Source: a virus. From it: 48,061 nt of DNA. Position numbers and translations under genes: made by a program. The DNA is taken from the IMG/VR virus record IMGVR_UViG_3300022939_001231, positions 1-48,061 of that record, one strand, 5' to 3'. Under the pieces are notes generated by a model. That model saw only the letters and a list, made by a program, of their open reading frames with translations, was not told the DNA's origin and did no database searches. This document shows positions 25,236-33,639 of the stretch, piece after piece. Numbering within the stretch: position 1 is the first letter of the stretch; every line of letters begins with the position of its first letter.

Positions 25236-25859
25236 ATGTATGAAAATTCTACACTATATTCTGCATTAACAAGATTTGGAGATTATTATCCTCTAAGGCT
25301 TGAATACAATGTAGACAATATTATTGAAGAACTAGAAGAAAAATTTGAGTGGGTTCAGTACAACCCACGTAAAAAGAATGATCGATACGGATTAAGTATT
25401 ACTAGTTTAGACGGAGGTTTGTCAGGAAGACCTGATCTTGACTCCTTGTACGAATATTATAATGAAACAGGTATTGCTCTACACGATTGGGACTTCAATA
25501 AAAAAACTCCAATATATTCATATTTTGAACAATGGCTAAATCCTTTCGAAAAATGGTTAGGACGTACCCACGTTATTAAACTTAACGCAGGAGGGTTCTT
25601 TCCTCCACACCGAGATCACAAGCATGCTAACATTGATTCTTTCAGAATCTTTTTGCCGCTAAATTATAACACCCGTGCTGCTTTCTTTTTACTAGAAGAT
25701 AAAAGAATGGAATTTAAGAATGGAACAATGTATTTTATTGATACTGCTAAAATGCATACCCTATTCAACACATCAGAAACTCCTTTCTATTTTGTTGTAG
25801 GAAACATCACACTAACTGAGGAAAGTGTCGAAACAGTGGCTAAACACTTGTTTGGGTAA
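25236..25859 (+). CDS. 2-oxoglutarate/Fe(II) oxygenase-like protein
   Basis: A 207-residue protein of the aspartyl/asparaginyl hydroxylase type: GGFFPPHRDH with HRD at residues 125-127, SFRIFLPL, and the distal His at 174 in AKMHTLFNTS. The ATG directly follows the stop of the triple methyltransferase, with GGAAGG as ribosome-binding site, so the two are one translational unit. Family enzymes hydroxylate protein side chains or small molecules. The target here is unknown. Confidence 0.7.
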   Translation: MYENSTLYSALTRFGDYYPLRLEYNVDNIIEELEEKFEWVQYNPRKKNDRYGLSITSLDGGLSGRPDLDSLYEYYNETGIALHDWDFNKKTPIYSYFEQWLNPFEKWLGRTHVIKLNAGGFFPPHRDHKHANIDSFRIFLPLNYNTRAAFFLLEDKRMEFKNGTMYFIDTAKMHTLFNTSETPFYFVVGNITLTEESVETVAKHLFG

Positions 25860-25885
25860 CTAAATATTTTATAGACGGTAAACAT

Positions 25886-26620
25886 ATGGAAAATACAACC
25901 AAATTATTAGTTAATCATGCATTTTGTCATTTACTACTTATTCCGGCCTTCATTTACGGTGAGTGGTGGATGTTTCTTGCTGGATTTGTTTGGTGGTACG
26001 TAGTTGCTATTGTTGCTATTAGTGGCGGCTATCACAGATATTACTCACACCGTTCTTTTTCAACTGGCAAGTGGTATCCTTATATTGTTAATTTATTAGG
26101 TATGTTTAGTGGCGCTGGCCCTGTACTTTCTTGGGTAGGAGCACATCGTATGCATCACGCACATAGTGACACTGACAAAGACCCTCATAGTTATACTTTT
26201 AAAGGTTTTTGGTCAATATACTTGAATACTTGGGGGTATTCAACCCGCATTGATCGCAAGTATATGCGAGATGTTTTAAAAGACAATACTGTACGCTGGT
26301 TTTATAAAAACTATTTTAAAATTAATTTATTAATTATTGTAGTGTTTTTTCTTATTGATCCATTGTTCTTAATTTTTGGTTATGCATTACCTACAGTTTT
26401 TGCATTTCATGGTTATGGCTTATTAAACACTCTAGGGCACAAAAATGCACAACCAAGAAATACTTGGGTTGGAAATATTTTAACAGCTGGCGAGGGATGG
26501 CATTTAAATCACCACAAACAAGGATGGAACTGGAGACTAGGCCGAGATTGGTGGCAGTTTGATCCAACAGCAACTTTTATAAGGATGATAAAACATGACA
26601 CTACCGTATCTGGAAATTAA
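25886..26620 (+). CDS. Acyl-CoA/fatty acid desaturase (delta-9 type)
   Basis: A 244-residue membrane protein with all three histidine boxes of membrane di-iron desaturases: HRYYSH (residues 50-55), HRMHH (87-91) and HLNHH (206-210). Two hydrophobic segments precede box 1 (about residues 12-45) and one or two lie at 148-175. It would introduce a double bond in an acyl chain using O2. In a phage this could alter host membrane fluidity or make an unsaturated acyl group for the glycan pathway. The sequence cannot decide. It is compact, near the lower size limit of the family. Confidence 0.9.
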   Translation: MENTTKLLVNHAFCHLLLIPAFIYGEWWMFLAGFVWWYVVAIVAISGGYHRYYSHRSFSTGKWYPYIVNLLGMFSGAGPVLSWVGAHRMHHAHSDTDKDPHSYTFKGFWSIYLNTWGYSTRIDRKYMRDVLKDNTVRWFYKNYFKINLLIIVVFFLIDPLFLIFGYALPTVFAFHGYGLLNTLGHKNAQPRNTWVGNILTAGEGWHLNHHKQGWNWRLGRDWWQFDPTATFIRMIKHDTTVSGN

Positions 26621-26650
26621 AAATAAAATAGCACAAACGGAGTATGCACT

Positions 26651-27241
26651 GTGAAAGTTATAACACTTGAAGAATATGGTGAAAAAGAATTTCTTTCTGA
26701 ATTAAAAAGAATAAAAGAAATGAATTATGCCGGAGATCAACGTAATATAGATTGGTTTGATCGTATACCTGAAATTTATAAAACTAGATTTCCGAATTGG
26801 TGGTTTTTAATGGATCGCAACGACAAACTTGTAATGTTTGCTACTGTACAAGAATTTTATCAAGGATGCTGGCGTTTGTTAACAAGATCGTATATTCTTC
26901 CAGAATATAGAAGACCAATTTTGCCTGATAGAGATACTATGAAAAGCCCTAGTATGTATATTATACAAGAACAAATGAATTATTTGCAAAACGTAGATTT
27001 AAGCCTATTTGGAAACGAAGTTAATACATATTTTATTTCTATGCAAGACTTAAAACGTCGGAAATCTTTGGATAGATATAGAAAAAAGTTAGGTCCAAAT
27101 TGGAAATTACTTCCAACAATGATGCAAACTTGCAAAGAATGTGATGACTTAAATTGCTGGCAAAATATAATTTATACAGGAGAAGTTCCAAGAAATAATA
27201 CTATGTCACTTGAGGAATGGAGAGAAAAATTTGAAGGATAA
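26651..27241 (+). CDS. Possible GNAT-type acyltransferase
   Basis: A 196-residue protein starting with GTG at 26651 behind GGAG. The central part (WWFLMDRNDKLVMFATVQEF, then LTRSYILPEYRR) resembles the beta-strand and acyl-CoA-loop region of GNAT acetyltransferases (strand, then R/Q-x-x-G/A position), but the pyrophosphate-binding loop is not canonical. Two CxxC-like cysteines (TCKECDD) lie near the C-terminus. It follows the desaturase gene and precedes the oxygenase run. The family assignment is tentative. Confidence 0.4.
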   Translation: MKVITLEEYGEKEFLSELKRIKEMNYAGDQRNIDWFDRIPEIYKTRFPNWWFLMDRNDKLVMFATVQEFYQGCWRLLTRSYILPEYRRPILPDRDTMKSPSMYIIQEQMNYLQNVDLSLFGNEVNTYFISMQDLKRRKSLDRYRKKLGPNWKLLPTMMQTCKECDDLNCWQNIIYTGEVPRNNTMSLEEWREKFEG

Positions 27242-27245
27242 TACT

Positions 27246-27899
27246 ATGACAGAAAAATGTTTAGTCGAACGCACAAGAAGAGACCGTGTTAATGGTACAG
27301 GCCCGAAAAGAAACCAACTAGTAACTTTTAAAAAACTAGGAGAAGTTTCGGATGAAACATATGAGTATCTTAACAAATTTTTAATTGACAACCCGCACAG
27401 TGACATTGGTAGTGATGACTATTCTATCAGTCGTAGTTGTAATTATGAAAAAGTATTTAATGTAGGACAGAGTTATAGACAGGTCATATTGCAGAGAAAT
27501 TCTTCAAATAATCATTACACAGTTGATGAGTACATTTATAAGAAATGGATACCAGGTAGTGAAATAGTACAAGAAGAAATGAAAGGTTTTTTCAATAACG
27601 TTTATAGATTCAGACTAAGTGAAATGCAGCCAGAACATACGCTTAATTGGCACATAGACGCTGATACAAGCGTCATATGCCGTGCTCAAATATGTTTGAA
27701 CGAAAACAATAGTACTTTTTTGTTTAAGGATAAGCAGGGCGTACACGAGTTTCAAATGAAACCAAAGGAACTTTGGTTCGTAAACACAGGGTGGTCACAC
27801 ACTGTAACAAATGATGCTGGTAATGTAAGAAAAGTTGCAATACTAGGATTTCACTATGATGATTTAAGACCAGATTTACAAAAGGAGATAACTCTATAA
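27246..27899 (+). CDS. 2-oxoglutarate/Fe(II) oxygenase-like protein (first of five)
   Basis: A 217-residue protein. The ATG at 27246 is chosen because AAGGA lies 8 bases upstream; a further ATG in frame upstream lies inside the preceding gene. LNWHIDADTS gives the HxD motif (residues 136-138), GWSHTV the distal His (185), and R195 the 2-oxoglutarate-binding residue. The pattern fits aspartyl/asparaginyl hydroxylase-like enzymes. Its last base is the first of the next gene, so the oxygenases are translated as a chain. Confidence 0.65.
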   Translation: MTEKCLVERTRRDRVNGTGPKRNQLVTFKKLGEVSDETYEYLNKFLIDNPHSDIGSDDYSISRSCNYEKVFNVGQSYRQVILQRNSSNNHYTVDEYIYKKWIPGSEIVQEEMKGFFNNVYRFRLSEMQPEHTLNWHIDADTSVICRAQICLNENNSTFLFKDKQGVHEFQMKPKELWFVNTGWSHTVTNDAGNVRKVAILGFHYDDLRPDLQKEITL

Positions 27900-28744
27900 T
27901 GGAAGTAGTTCGTTCGTTACCTGGAGTAGGTATAGAATATAAATTAAATTTTAATTCTATGACCAAAGACGAAATAAAAGAATTTGGCAGACGCATACCA
28001 AAAGATAATGTTATTGTTGTACGTAACCAAGATCTTACAGATGAAAAAGTGTTAGAAGTTTGCGAAACAATTGGTCGTTGTATGAAACCAAAACAATTTT
28101 TTATGCACAACAAAGTACCAGGTTTATTTAGAGTTACTAACGAAAGAGATGAACATGGTGAAAAAACAGGACTGTTTGCAGACAAAGAACTAGACTGGCA
28201 CAGCAACGGCAACGGACGTCCAAGCGGAATGGAAGCATGTGTAGCACTATATTGTGTTAGACCCGGTGTAGACAGCGTTACGAGCTTCTGTGACACCAGA
28301 CAAGCATACATTGACTTGCCTGATGATATCAAAGAAATAGTAGATGATGTAGAATGTTTGTTTAAATTTGAAAACAATACATTTTACGATCTAGAAGAAG
28401 ATGACAAAGAGCTAGTTATATTTGAACAGCATCCTGACTTTGTAGATGGGGTTAACAAGAGTCTAGTATATACACATCCGTGGACTGGAGAAAAAGGTTT
28501 GTATTTTACGTTCCATTATATTAGAAAAATGTGGCGCAAAGATGGTACACCCCTCGACCAAGAATGGCTCAAACAATATCTGTTAGATCATGTTTTCCAA
28601 GAAAAGTACATTTACCATCACGATGATTGGAAACCAGGTGATTTTGTGTTCATGGATCAGTTCCATAGTATTCATAAACGCAATGAAGTAAAAGGTGATA
28701 GATTGCTGTATAGACTATCTTTTGACTATAAGAAGGTGTTTTAA
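27899..28744 (+). CDS. TauD/TfdA-like oxygenase with HxN in place of HxD
   Basis: A 281-residue protein with the TauD-type layout: an N-terminal helix region, NVIVVRNQ, a metal motif, and MDQFHSIHKRNEV with the distal His (259) followed by R268/R272 (GDRLLYRLSF). The metal motif reads DWHSN (residues 99-103), that is His-x-Asn where iron ligation normally uses Asp. The codon is AAC, so the change is a real call in this sequence. Either the enzyme binds iron in an altered way or it has lost canonical activity. It is second of five adjacent oxygenase-like genes. Confidence 0.7.
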   Translation: MEVVRSLPGVGIEYKLNFNSMTKDEIKEFGRRIPKDNVIVVRNQDLTDEKVLEVCETIGRCMKPKQFFMHNKVPGLFRVTNERDEHGEKTGLFADKELDWHSNGNGRPSGMEACVALYCVRPGVDSVTSFCDTRQAYIDLPDDIKEIVDDVECLFKFENNTFYDLEEDDKELVIFEQHPDFVDGVNKSLVYTHPWTGEKGLYFTFHYIRKMWRKDGTPLDQEWLKQYLLDHVFQEKYIYHHDDWKPGDFVFMDQFHSIHKRNEVKGDRLLYRLSFDYKKVF

Positions 28745-29377
28745 ATGAGAGAGTTACGTTATAGATATGAAGATAGGTTTGCAGAAACACAAGGATATGA
28801 TGATTTTCAAGCAGACAAACTAGAACTTCTAGAGTTTTACGAAACAAAAGTTAAGCCTAAATTTGAAGCATCACACGATGTTCTTAAGCGTGATCAAGAC
28901 GACCAAATAGTACATCATTTGTGCTATGATTGTAATATGAATCTTTGGAGAGAGGTTTACGAACGTGTAAAAAATATTGCTGATAAGAGTGGAGTATACA
29001 TTAACTGGGAGCAAATTAAACATGTAATAAAATTTACATTTTTAGGACAACCTCCAGGTGGATATTTCATGCCGCATGTTAATTACAACTTGTTAGCATT
29101 AAGTGCATTTAATATACCATTAAAAGGAAAAACTGAAATAGCATTGTTTCAGGATAATGAAACTGAAATAACACGTCATGAATATTTTAATCCTTGCTTT
29201 TTAAATGTTAATAGACCTCATGCTGTTTTTAACGATATGCCTACCGAACGTCTAATATTAAAAACACACATGACAGTTGTGCCTTGGCACAAACTAGTAG
29301 AAACTTATGAAACAGGAAATAAGTTTGAACTTTTTGATGAACCAGCACCTTGGGAATCAGTTGAAAGAAGGTGGTAG
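28745..29377 (+). CDS. Oxygenase-fold protein with HxN in place of HxD
   Basis: A 210-residue protein. The C-terminal half is the double-stranded beta-helix: YFMPHVNYNLLALSAFNIPL (HVN at residues 111-113), the distal His at 159 in NRPHAVFND and R169. As in the preceding gene the expected HxD is HxN. The remainder of the layout matches the aspartyl hydroxylase-like proteins nearby (PL...F..N.PH...N). It starts directly at the upstream stop (TAA then ATG). Confidence 0.6.
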   Translation: MRELRYRYEDRFAETQGYDDFQADKLELLEFYETKVKPKFEASHDVLKRDQDDQIVHHLCYDCNMNLWREVYERVKNIADKSGVYINWEQIKHVIKFTFLGQPPGGYFMPHVNYNLLALSAFNIPLKGKTEIALFQDNETEITRHEYFNPCFLNVNRPHAVFNDMPTERLILKTHMTVVPWHKLVETYETGNKFELFDEPAPWESVERRW

Positions 29378-29378
29378 A

Positions 29379-30053
29379 ATGGATTTTACATTTTGTGCTA
29401 TTGACATAGGCATTACACAGGACGAAAAGCAAACAATTTTAGAAGAACTGTTAACAGTACCGGATGAGTTTTATCAGTCTAATAGTTTTAGAGGATGTCG
29501 AATTTTACCTATATACAATGGCGGTGGACTTAGAGGTCAAAGAGAAGAAACAGGCGATACTACTGTAGGTGATTTTGTTTATACAGATGTTGAACCATTC
29601 ATACAAAAAAGTATAAAAATATTTGAAGAAAAAATATTCCCATGGATGGAACCAGTTGGCAGATTAAATTTGTTGCGTACAGCACCCGGCTTAGGTCTAA
29701 ACACACACTTAGATACAAAAGCAGAAGAAGTAGGAACAAGACAACACAAATATAGATTAGTACTTAATGGAAAAATTGATAAATTATTCTTTCTAGATAA
29801 AAATGGAAACAAAATTTATGTTCCACAGTGTTATGACAGTTATGTATTAGACGGAAGCCACCCTCATAGTTTAGATCCAGGCGAAGAAGAAAAAATTACA
29901 CTTTGCATAGGAAGACCTTGGGACGGACATCCAACAGATAAGTACACAGAATTTTTACAAAATGCACTTTTTACAATGAAAGTTAGCAGACCAGAAAAAA
30001 TAGAGGAGAGCTGGGTTGACCCATATTTCAGATACACCACAAGAGATTCTTAA
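29379..30053 (+). CDS. 2-oxoglutarate/Fe(II) oxygenase-like protein
   Basis: A 224-residue protein. The ATG at 29379 follows the upstream stop after one base, with AAGAAGGTGG as ribosome-binding site. The metal-binding residues are HLD (110-112) and H163 (SHPHSL), followed by KITLCIG where K172 takes the 2-oxoglutarate-contact position. Unlike its upstream neighbour, the HxD motif is intact. It overlaps the next oxygenase by 38 bases. Confidence 0.62.
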   Translation: MDFTFCAIDIGITQDEKQTILEELLTVPDEFYQSNSFRGCRILPIYNGGGLRGQREETGDTTVGDFVYTDVEPFIQKSIKIFEEKIFPWMEPVGRLNLLRTAPGLGLNTHLDTKAEEVGTRQHKYRLVLNGKIDKLFFLDKNGNKIYVPQCYDSYVLDGSHPHSLDPGEEEKITLCIGRPWDGHPTDKYTEFLQNALFTMKVSRPEKIEESWVDPYFRYTTRDS

Positions 30054-30801
30054 TAAGTGTCAATGGGACGGCTTTTGGATTCAGCGTGGCATTGATTTTA
30101 ATAGACAAGAGTTTTTAGATTTTTGTAGCAGTGTTTCTACACCATGGACTGAAAATATATACGAACTGCACTCTGAATCAACAGATGAAGATGAGTTAGT
30201 ATTATGGTCGAGTAAATCTAGATTTGGAGGTCTTAGTCTTCCTTGGCACTCAGATAATGCTTGGCATCCTGAATACAGATTTCCGTTAAGGGTTTTATAT
30301 GCTATAACTACACATTCTGATGATGAAATTCATTTTTTAAATACTGCTAAATGGTTTCACGATCAATCAGAAGACATGCAAGAATATTTAAGATCGTTAA
30401 AAGTTCTAACACAGTGTTACAAAGGTGGATGTCAGCCTTTTTGGGGACCTTTCATTAAAAAGCATCCTATTACAGGTAGAGAAAATTTTCATTGGGGAGC
30501 AATGAGAGTTGGCGGCAGAAATGTTTTTGGTTTGCAACATCCCGAAGGCTGGCCGGCTCCTAGATTTAGTTTTACAATGGCAATAGAAAAGCCTAATAGA
30601 GATTTAGTATTAGACGATGAAATTTGTGATTGGTTTGAATCTATGTTAGATGAAAAGTATTTTTACACACATAAATATCAAAAGGGCGATATTGTTATCA
30701 TCGACAACTCAGTTTCTATGCACTATCGAGGACCTCTTGTTGAAGATACTGAACGGCTTTTTTGGCGTAAAACGTTATTACAACCTTGGCAAACATTATG
30801 A
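30016..30801 (+). CDS. TauD/TfdA-family 2-oxoglutarate dioxygenase
   Basis: A 261-residue protein with LPWHSDNAW (HSD, residues 78-80), a distal His in SMHYRGP near residue 238 and the following Arg (ERLFWRK). All canonical TauD ligands are present, in contrast to the HxN paralogue at 27899. The start is TTG at 30016, supported by AGGAG 7 bases upstream. It lies inside the preceding gene, so translation is coupled. The family hydroxylates small molecules beside carboxylate, sulfonate or similar groups. The substrate here is unknown. Confidence 0.75.
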   Translation: MTHISDTPQEILNKCQWDGFWIQRGIDFNRQEFLDFCSSVSTPWTENIYELHSESTDEDELVLWSSKSRFGGLSLPWHSDNAWHPEYRFPLRVLYAITTHSDDEIHFLNTAKWFHDQSEDMQEYLRSLKVLTQCYKGGCQPFWGPFIKKHPITGRENFHWGAMRVGGRNVFGLQHPEGWPAPRFSFTMAIEKPNRDLVLDDEICDWFESMLDEKYFYTHKYQKGDIVIIDNSVSMHYRGPLVEDTERLFWRKTLLQPWQTL

Positions 30802-32165
30802 AAATAGCATTAGTATCGATGCCTAGTCAAAATTACTGGCATCCTGCACCTAGTATAGTATTTTTAAAAGGACTTCTTAATAGAGAAGGAATTAACAGTA
30901 CTTGCTTTGACTTGAATCATGCATTTCTAACTGAGTTTGGTGACGATGCTATTGACTGGTGTGAAACAGCACAAAATTATAATCCAAAGTATGCAGATTT
31001 TGTTGAAGAATACGCAGAGCGTTTTGTTGGTTATGATTACATTGGTGCTAGTGTGTTTACACTAAACAGTCAAATATTTACTAGATTGTTTTGTAGAATT
31101 ATTCGAACAAAGTTTCCTAACACTAAAATTATTTTAGGTGGCGCAGGCATTACTAATAATCATAGTGACCTTAGCGATATAAGTATGCATTTTGGCGAAG
31201 ATATGTTAAAAGCAAACTTAGCAGACTATGTTGTTAAGGGTGAAGGAGACAAAGCATTACCTGCATTACTTAGAGGTGAAAAATATGAATTTCCTCAAAT
31301 GGATGATTTATCGAATCTTCCAATACCGGATTATAGTGATATTGACTTTGCTTTGTATTCTAAACCTACTCTTGTTGTTACGGGAAGTAGGGGCTGTGTA
31401 AGACAATGTACTTTTTGTGACGTACACGCAAATTGGAAAAAGTACCGTTATCGCCCAGGTGAAGAAGTTGCTAATGAAATTATTCATCAGTATTATACAT
31501 ATGGTATTAAGCATTTCCATTTTAGTGATAGTTTAGTAAATGGTTCTTTGAAAGAATTTAGAGTGTTTTGTAAAACACTTGCAAAGGCCAAACTGCCTAT
31601 AGAATGGAGAGGTCAGTTTATTTTCCGTAGTGGTATGACTGAAGAAGATTGGGATAATCTAGCAGCAAGCGGTTGCAAAGGACTTTGGATAGGAATTGAA
31701 AGCGGCAGCGATGCTGTACGCTGGCATATGAAAAAGAAGTTTACTAATAAGGATATGTACGAAAGTGTACATGCCCTTGGTAAACGCAAAATTAATATGT
31801 TATATCTTCTTATAGTAGGTTATCCTACAGAAACAGAAGAAGACTATGAAGAAACATTAGAGCTGCTAAGACAGTCAGTTCCTTACAAAGACTATGTTGA
31901 AGTTAGATGTAATATTGCAATGCTTATGCCTGATACAGAAATATTTGAAGATAAAAACCTATGGCACGGCGAAGTACAATTATGGCGTAGTTGGACCAAA
32001 GACGGTGAACTTACTTATAGAGTAAGATATGAGCGTTGGAAAAATTTGCACAATCTTGTAAAAGAATTAGGATTAACTGGCGATAAACGTATTAAGCAAC
32101 AAGAAAAACTAATATTGCGTAAACTGGAAAAAGAAAATGAAAGAATATTACTTAACAACGTTTGA
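30798..32165 (+). CDS. B12-binding-domain radical SAM enzyme
   Basis: A 455-residue protein. The N-terminal 190 residues form a Rossmann domain of the cobalamin-binding type (MKIALVSMPS ... YIGASVFTLN ... KIILGGAG), although the classic DxHxxG is not evident. The radical SAM motif CVRQCTFC follows at residues 200-207, and GLWIGIESGSD and LIVGYPTET are typical of class B methyltransferases and relatives. The start is ATG at 30798 (ATGA overlap). It could methylate an unactivated carbon or rearrange a substrate. Confidence 0.8.
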   Translation: MKIALVSMPSQNYWHPAPSIVFLKGLLNREGINSTCFDLNHAFLTEFGDDAIDWCETAQNYNPKYADFVEEYAERFVGYDYIGASVFTLNSQIFTRLFCRIIRTKFPNTKIILGGAGITNNHSDLSDISMHFGEDMLKANLADYVVKGEGDKALPALLRGEKYEFPQMDDLSNLPIPDYSDIDFALYSKPTLVVTGSRGCVRQCTFCDVHANWKKYRYRPGEEVANEIIHQYYTYGIKHFHFSDSLVNGSLKEFRVFCKTLAKAKLPIEWRGQFIFRSGMTEEDWDNLAASGCKGLWIGIESGSDAVRWHMKKKFTNKDMYESVHALGKRKINMLYLLIVGYPTETEEDYEETLELLRQSVPYKDYVEVRCNIAMLMPDTEIFEDKNLWHGEVQLWRSWTKDGELTYRVRYERWKNLHNLVKELGLTGDKRIKQQEKLILRKLEKENERILLNNV

Positions 32166-32589
32166 AACCAAATACGGTGATTTCTTTCAAGATTATTTAA
32201 CAAACAAACAGAAAAGATTTCAAACTTTTTTACAAGGTGAAGATTTTTGGAAAACATACGTAAGTACATACAAATGGGCAAAAAAGCAAGGAATACTGCT
32301 TTTAAGAGCCAAAGTAATAGAAGGTAACGAATTCACTTTGTTTCAAATTTGGGAAAGTGAACAGTCTAGAAAAGAGTTTGATAGCAAAGTAGACGAAGAT
32401 TATTTTTTAGAAAACTTCAAGTTTGAATATACTAGAAGCAATAAAACAATAAATGAAAAGCAAAAACTAGAACTAATAAAACAAATTATGTCTAGTAATT
32501 CAATCTTACAATGGGTACATCCAGATCATAGAGTAACCGGTATGACTATTGGTGACCCTCTTAAGAATGATTCTTTGGTAACGGTATAG
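32137..32589 (+). CDS. Protein of unknown function
   Basis: A 150-residue helical and beta protein (KEYYLTTFETKYGDFFQDYL, then ILLLRAKVIEGNEFTLFQIW). The alternation of strands and helices with an ExxxSRKEF segment loosely recalls dimeric ferredoxin-like (ABM-type) folds, but no active-site residue is recognisable. It is the last + strand gene of the island, overlaps the B12 radical SAM gene by 29 bases, and converges with the - strand oxygenase gene, also overlapping by 29 bases. Confidence 0.6.
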   Translation: MKEYYLTTFETKYGDFFQDYLTNKQKRFQTFLQGEDFWKTYVSTYKWAKKQGILLLRAKVIEGNEFTLFQIWESEQSRKEFDSKVDEDYFLENFKFEYTRSNKTINEKQKLELIKQIMSSNSILQWVHPDHRVTGMTIGDPLKNDSLVTV

Positions 32590-33112
32590 TATCTGTTGTT
32601 ATAGTTGTTGCACCAACTATATGAGTGCGTAAAAACGGATCTGCATTAGCATTAAGGAATGTATGCGGTACTGTAGTATCAACTAAGTAAACACCACCGT
32701 CAGCAGGAATACGATACACACAGTCAGTTTCGTCGTTGTGTCCGTCTCTTATAATCCACATATTGTGTTCATTGGTATACAGTGGAATATGTATTCTTGG
32801 ACTATTATCTAAATGCCATGCGTATGTAAATTTTTCATGCATCCACATTTTTCTAGTTCTGAGCATTTTGTATTCTATAATAATAGAATTTAAATAAGGA
32901 AATTCGTCATCAGAATATATTAGTGTGTCGTAATCAAACTCGTCTGTTCTTAAAACAAAATTTGTGCCTTTTGACTCTTCTGCATCATTTGCGTCTTTCT
33001 TTTTTTGAAAAGGAAACTGTCTTGGACCTTCAGTTGGCTTCTCAATGTGTCCTATTTCTTTCATAAGACGCTCTAAATCAATTTCACCTATCTTTTCAAT
33101 TGGCCAGCTCAA
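32561..33112 (-). CDS. 2-oxoglutarate/Fe(II) oxygenase-like protein beside fibre genes
   Basis: A 183-residue protein. YAWHLDNSPRIHIPLYTNEH carries HLD (residues 100-102), and VDTTVPHTFLNANADPFLR carries the distal His (150) and R162. This is the aspartyl/asparaginyl-hydroxylase layout with all canonical ligands. The N-terminal 60 residues are charged and probably flexible. It is in one operon with two tail-fibre-like genes, overlapping the upstream one by 4 bases, not with the + strand oxygenases. A virion protein as hydroxylation target is an attractive inference. Confidence 0.68.
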   Translation of the reverse strand: MSWPIEKIGEIDLERLMKEIGHIEKPTEGPRQFPFQKKKDANDAEESKGTNFVLRTDEFDYDTLIYSDDEFPYLNSIIIEYKMLRTRKMWMHEKFTYAWHLDNSPRIHIPLYTNEHNMWIIRDGHNDETDCVYRIPADGGVYLVDTTVPHTFLNANADPFLRTHIVGATTITTDTIPLPKNHS

Positions 33113-33621
33113 ATTTCTTCTCCTATACTAATCTTTTTCCATTTTTCGTTTATGTATATGATTAGTCCATGATCTTCTGATACTACAATCATACCATTTT
33201 GCGGAACAGTATTTTTTAAGTCTTCTTCGGATAACACAGGTAAACAAAGTGTGCCGTGTATAGTACCTTTTACATCTAACTCGTGTTTTGGTACTGTAGT
33301 ACCTATACCTAATTTACCGTTTCTAAACGTAAGAGTTGATTTGTCGTCATCTATGATTCCGTTGTTTGTAGTTGCGAGAAGTATATAATCTTCTCCGCCA
33401 AGAATCATACTTTCGGTCCAAACACCTTGAACATCGTGACGTTCAAAGTATATTCCGCCGTATGAAGTTATATCGTTGGGGTCGTTATCAAGAGAATTGC
33501 GCCGCAGTTTTAAAACACTTCGATCATCGTTATTATGAATAACTAGATTAGTGCGATTTGCGGGTGCATCGTTTAAAATGTGTAAATTACTGTTTTTAGG
33601 ATCTACATGCAATACTGTCAT
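33109..33621 (-). CDS. Tail-fibre-like structural protein (short)
   Basis: A 170-residue protein with the phage-fibre signature GKLGIGTTVPKHELDVKGTI, a turn found at the junction of fibre shaft and C-terminal domain. It is followed by a small domain ending in HGLIIYINEKWKKISIG, a common closing strand of fibre proteins. The same signature occurs in the next gene (GRLGINCDDPQEKLDVRG). It is expressed from the late promoter at 34790-34797 after the longer fibre gene. Confidence 0.7.
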   Translation of the reverse strand: MTVLHVDPKNSNLHILNDAPANRTNLVIHNNDDRSVLKLRRNSLDNDPNDITSYGGIYFERHDVQGVWTESMILGGEDYILLATTNNGIIDDDKSTLTFRNGKLGIGTTVPKHELDVKGTIHGTLCLPVLSEEDLKNTVPQNGMIVVSEDHGLIIYINEKWKKISIGEEI

Positions 33622-33639
33622 TACATAATTAATTATGTA

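Noticed and set aside
27724-28377. A 217-residue open frame on the - strand
   Set aside because: It crosses the junction of two oxygenase genes whose + strand frames carry metal motifs. It has Ser/Leu-rich shadow composition and no ribosome-binding site.
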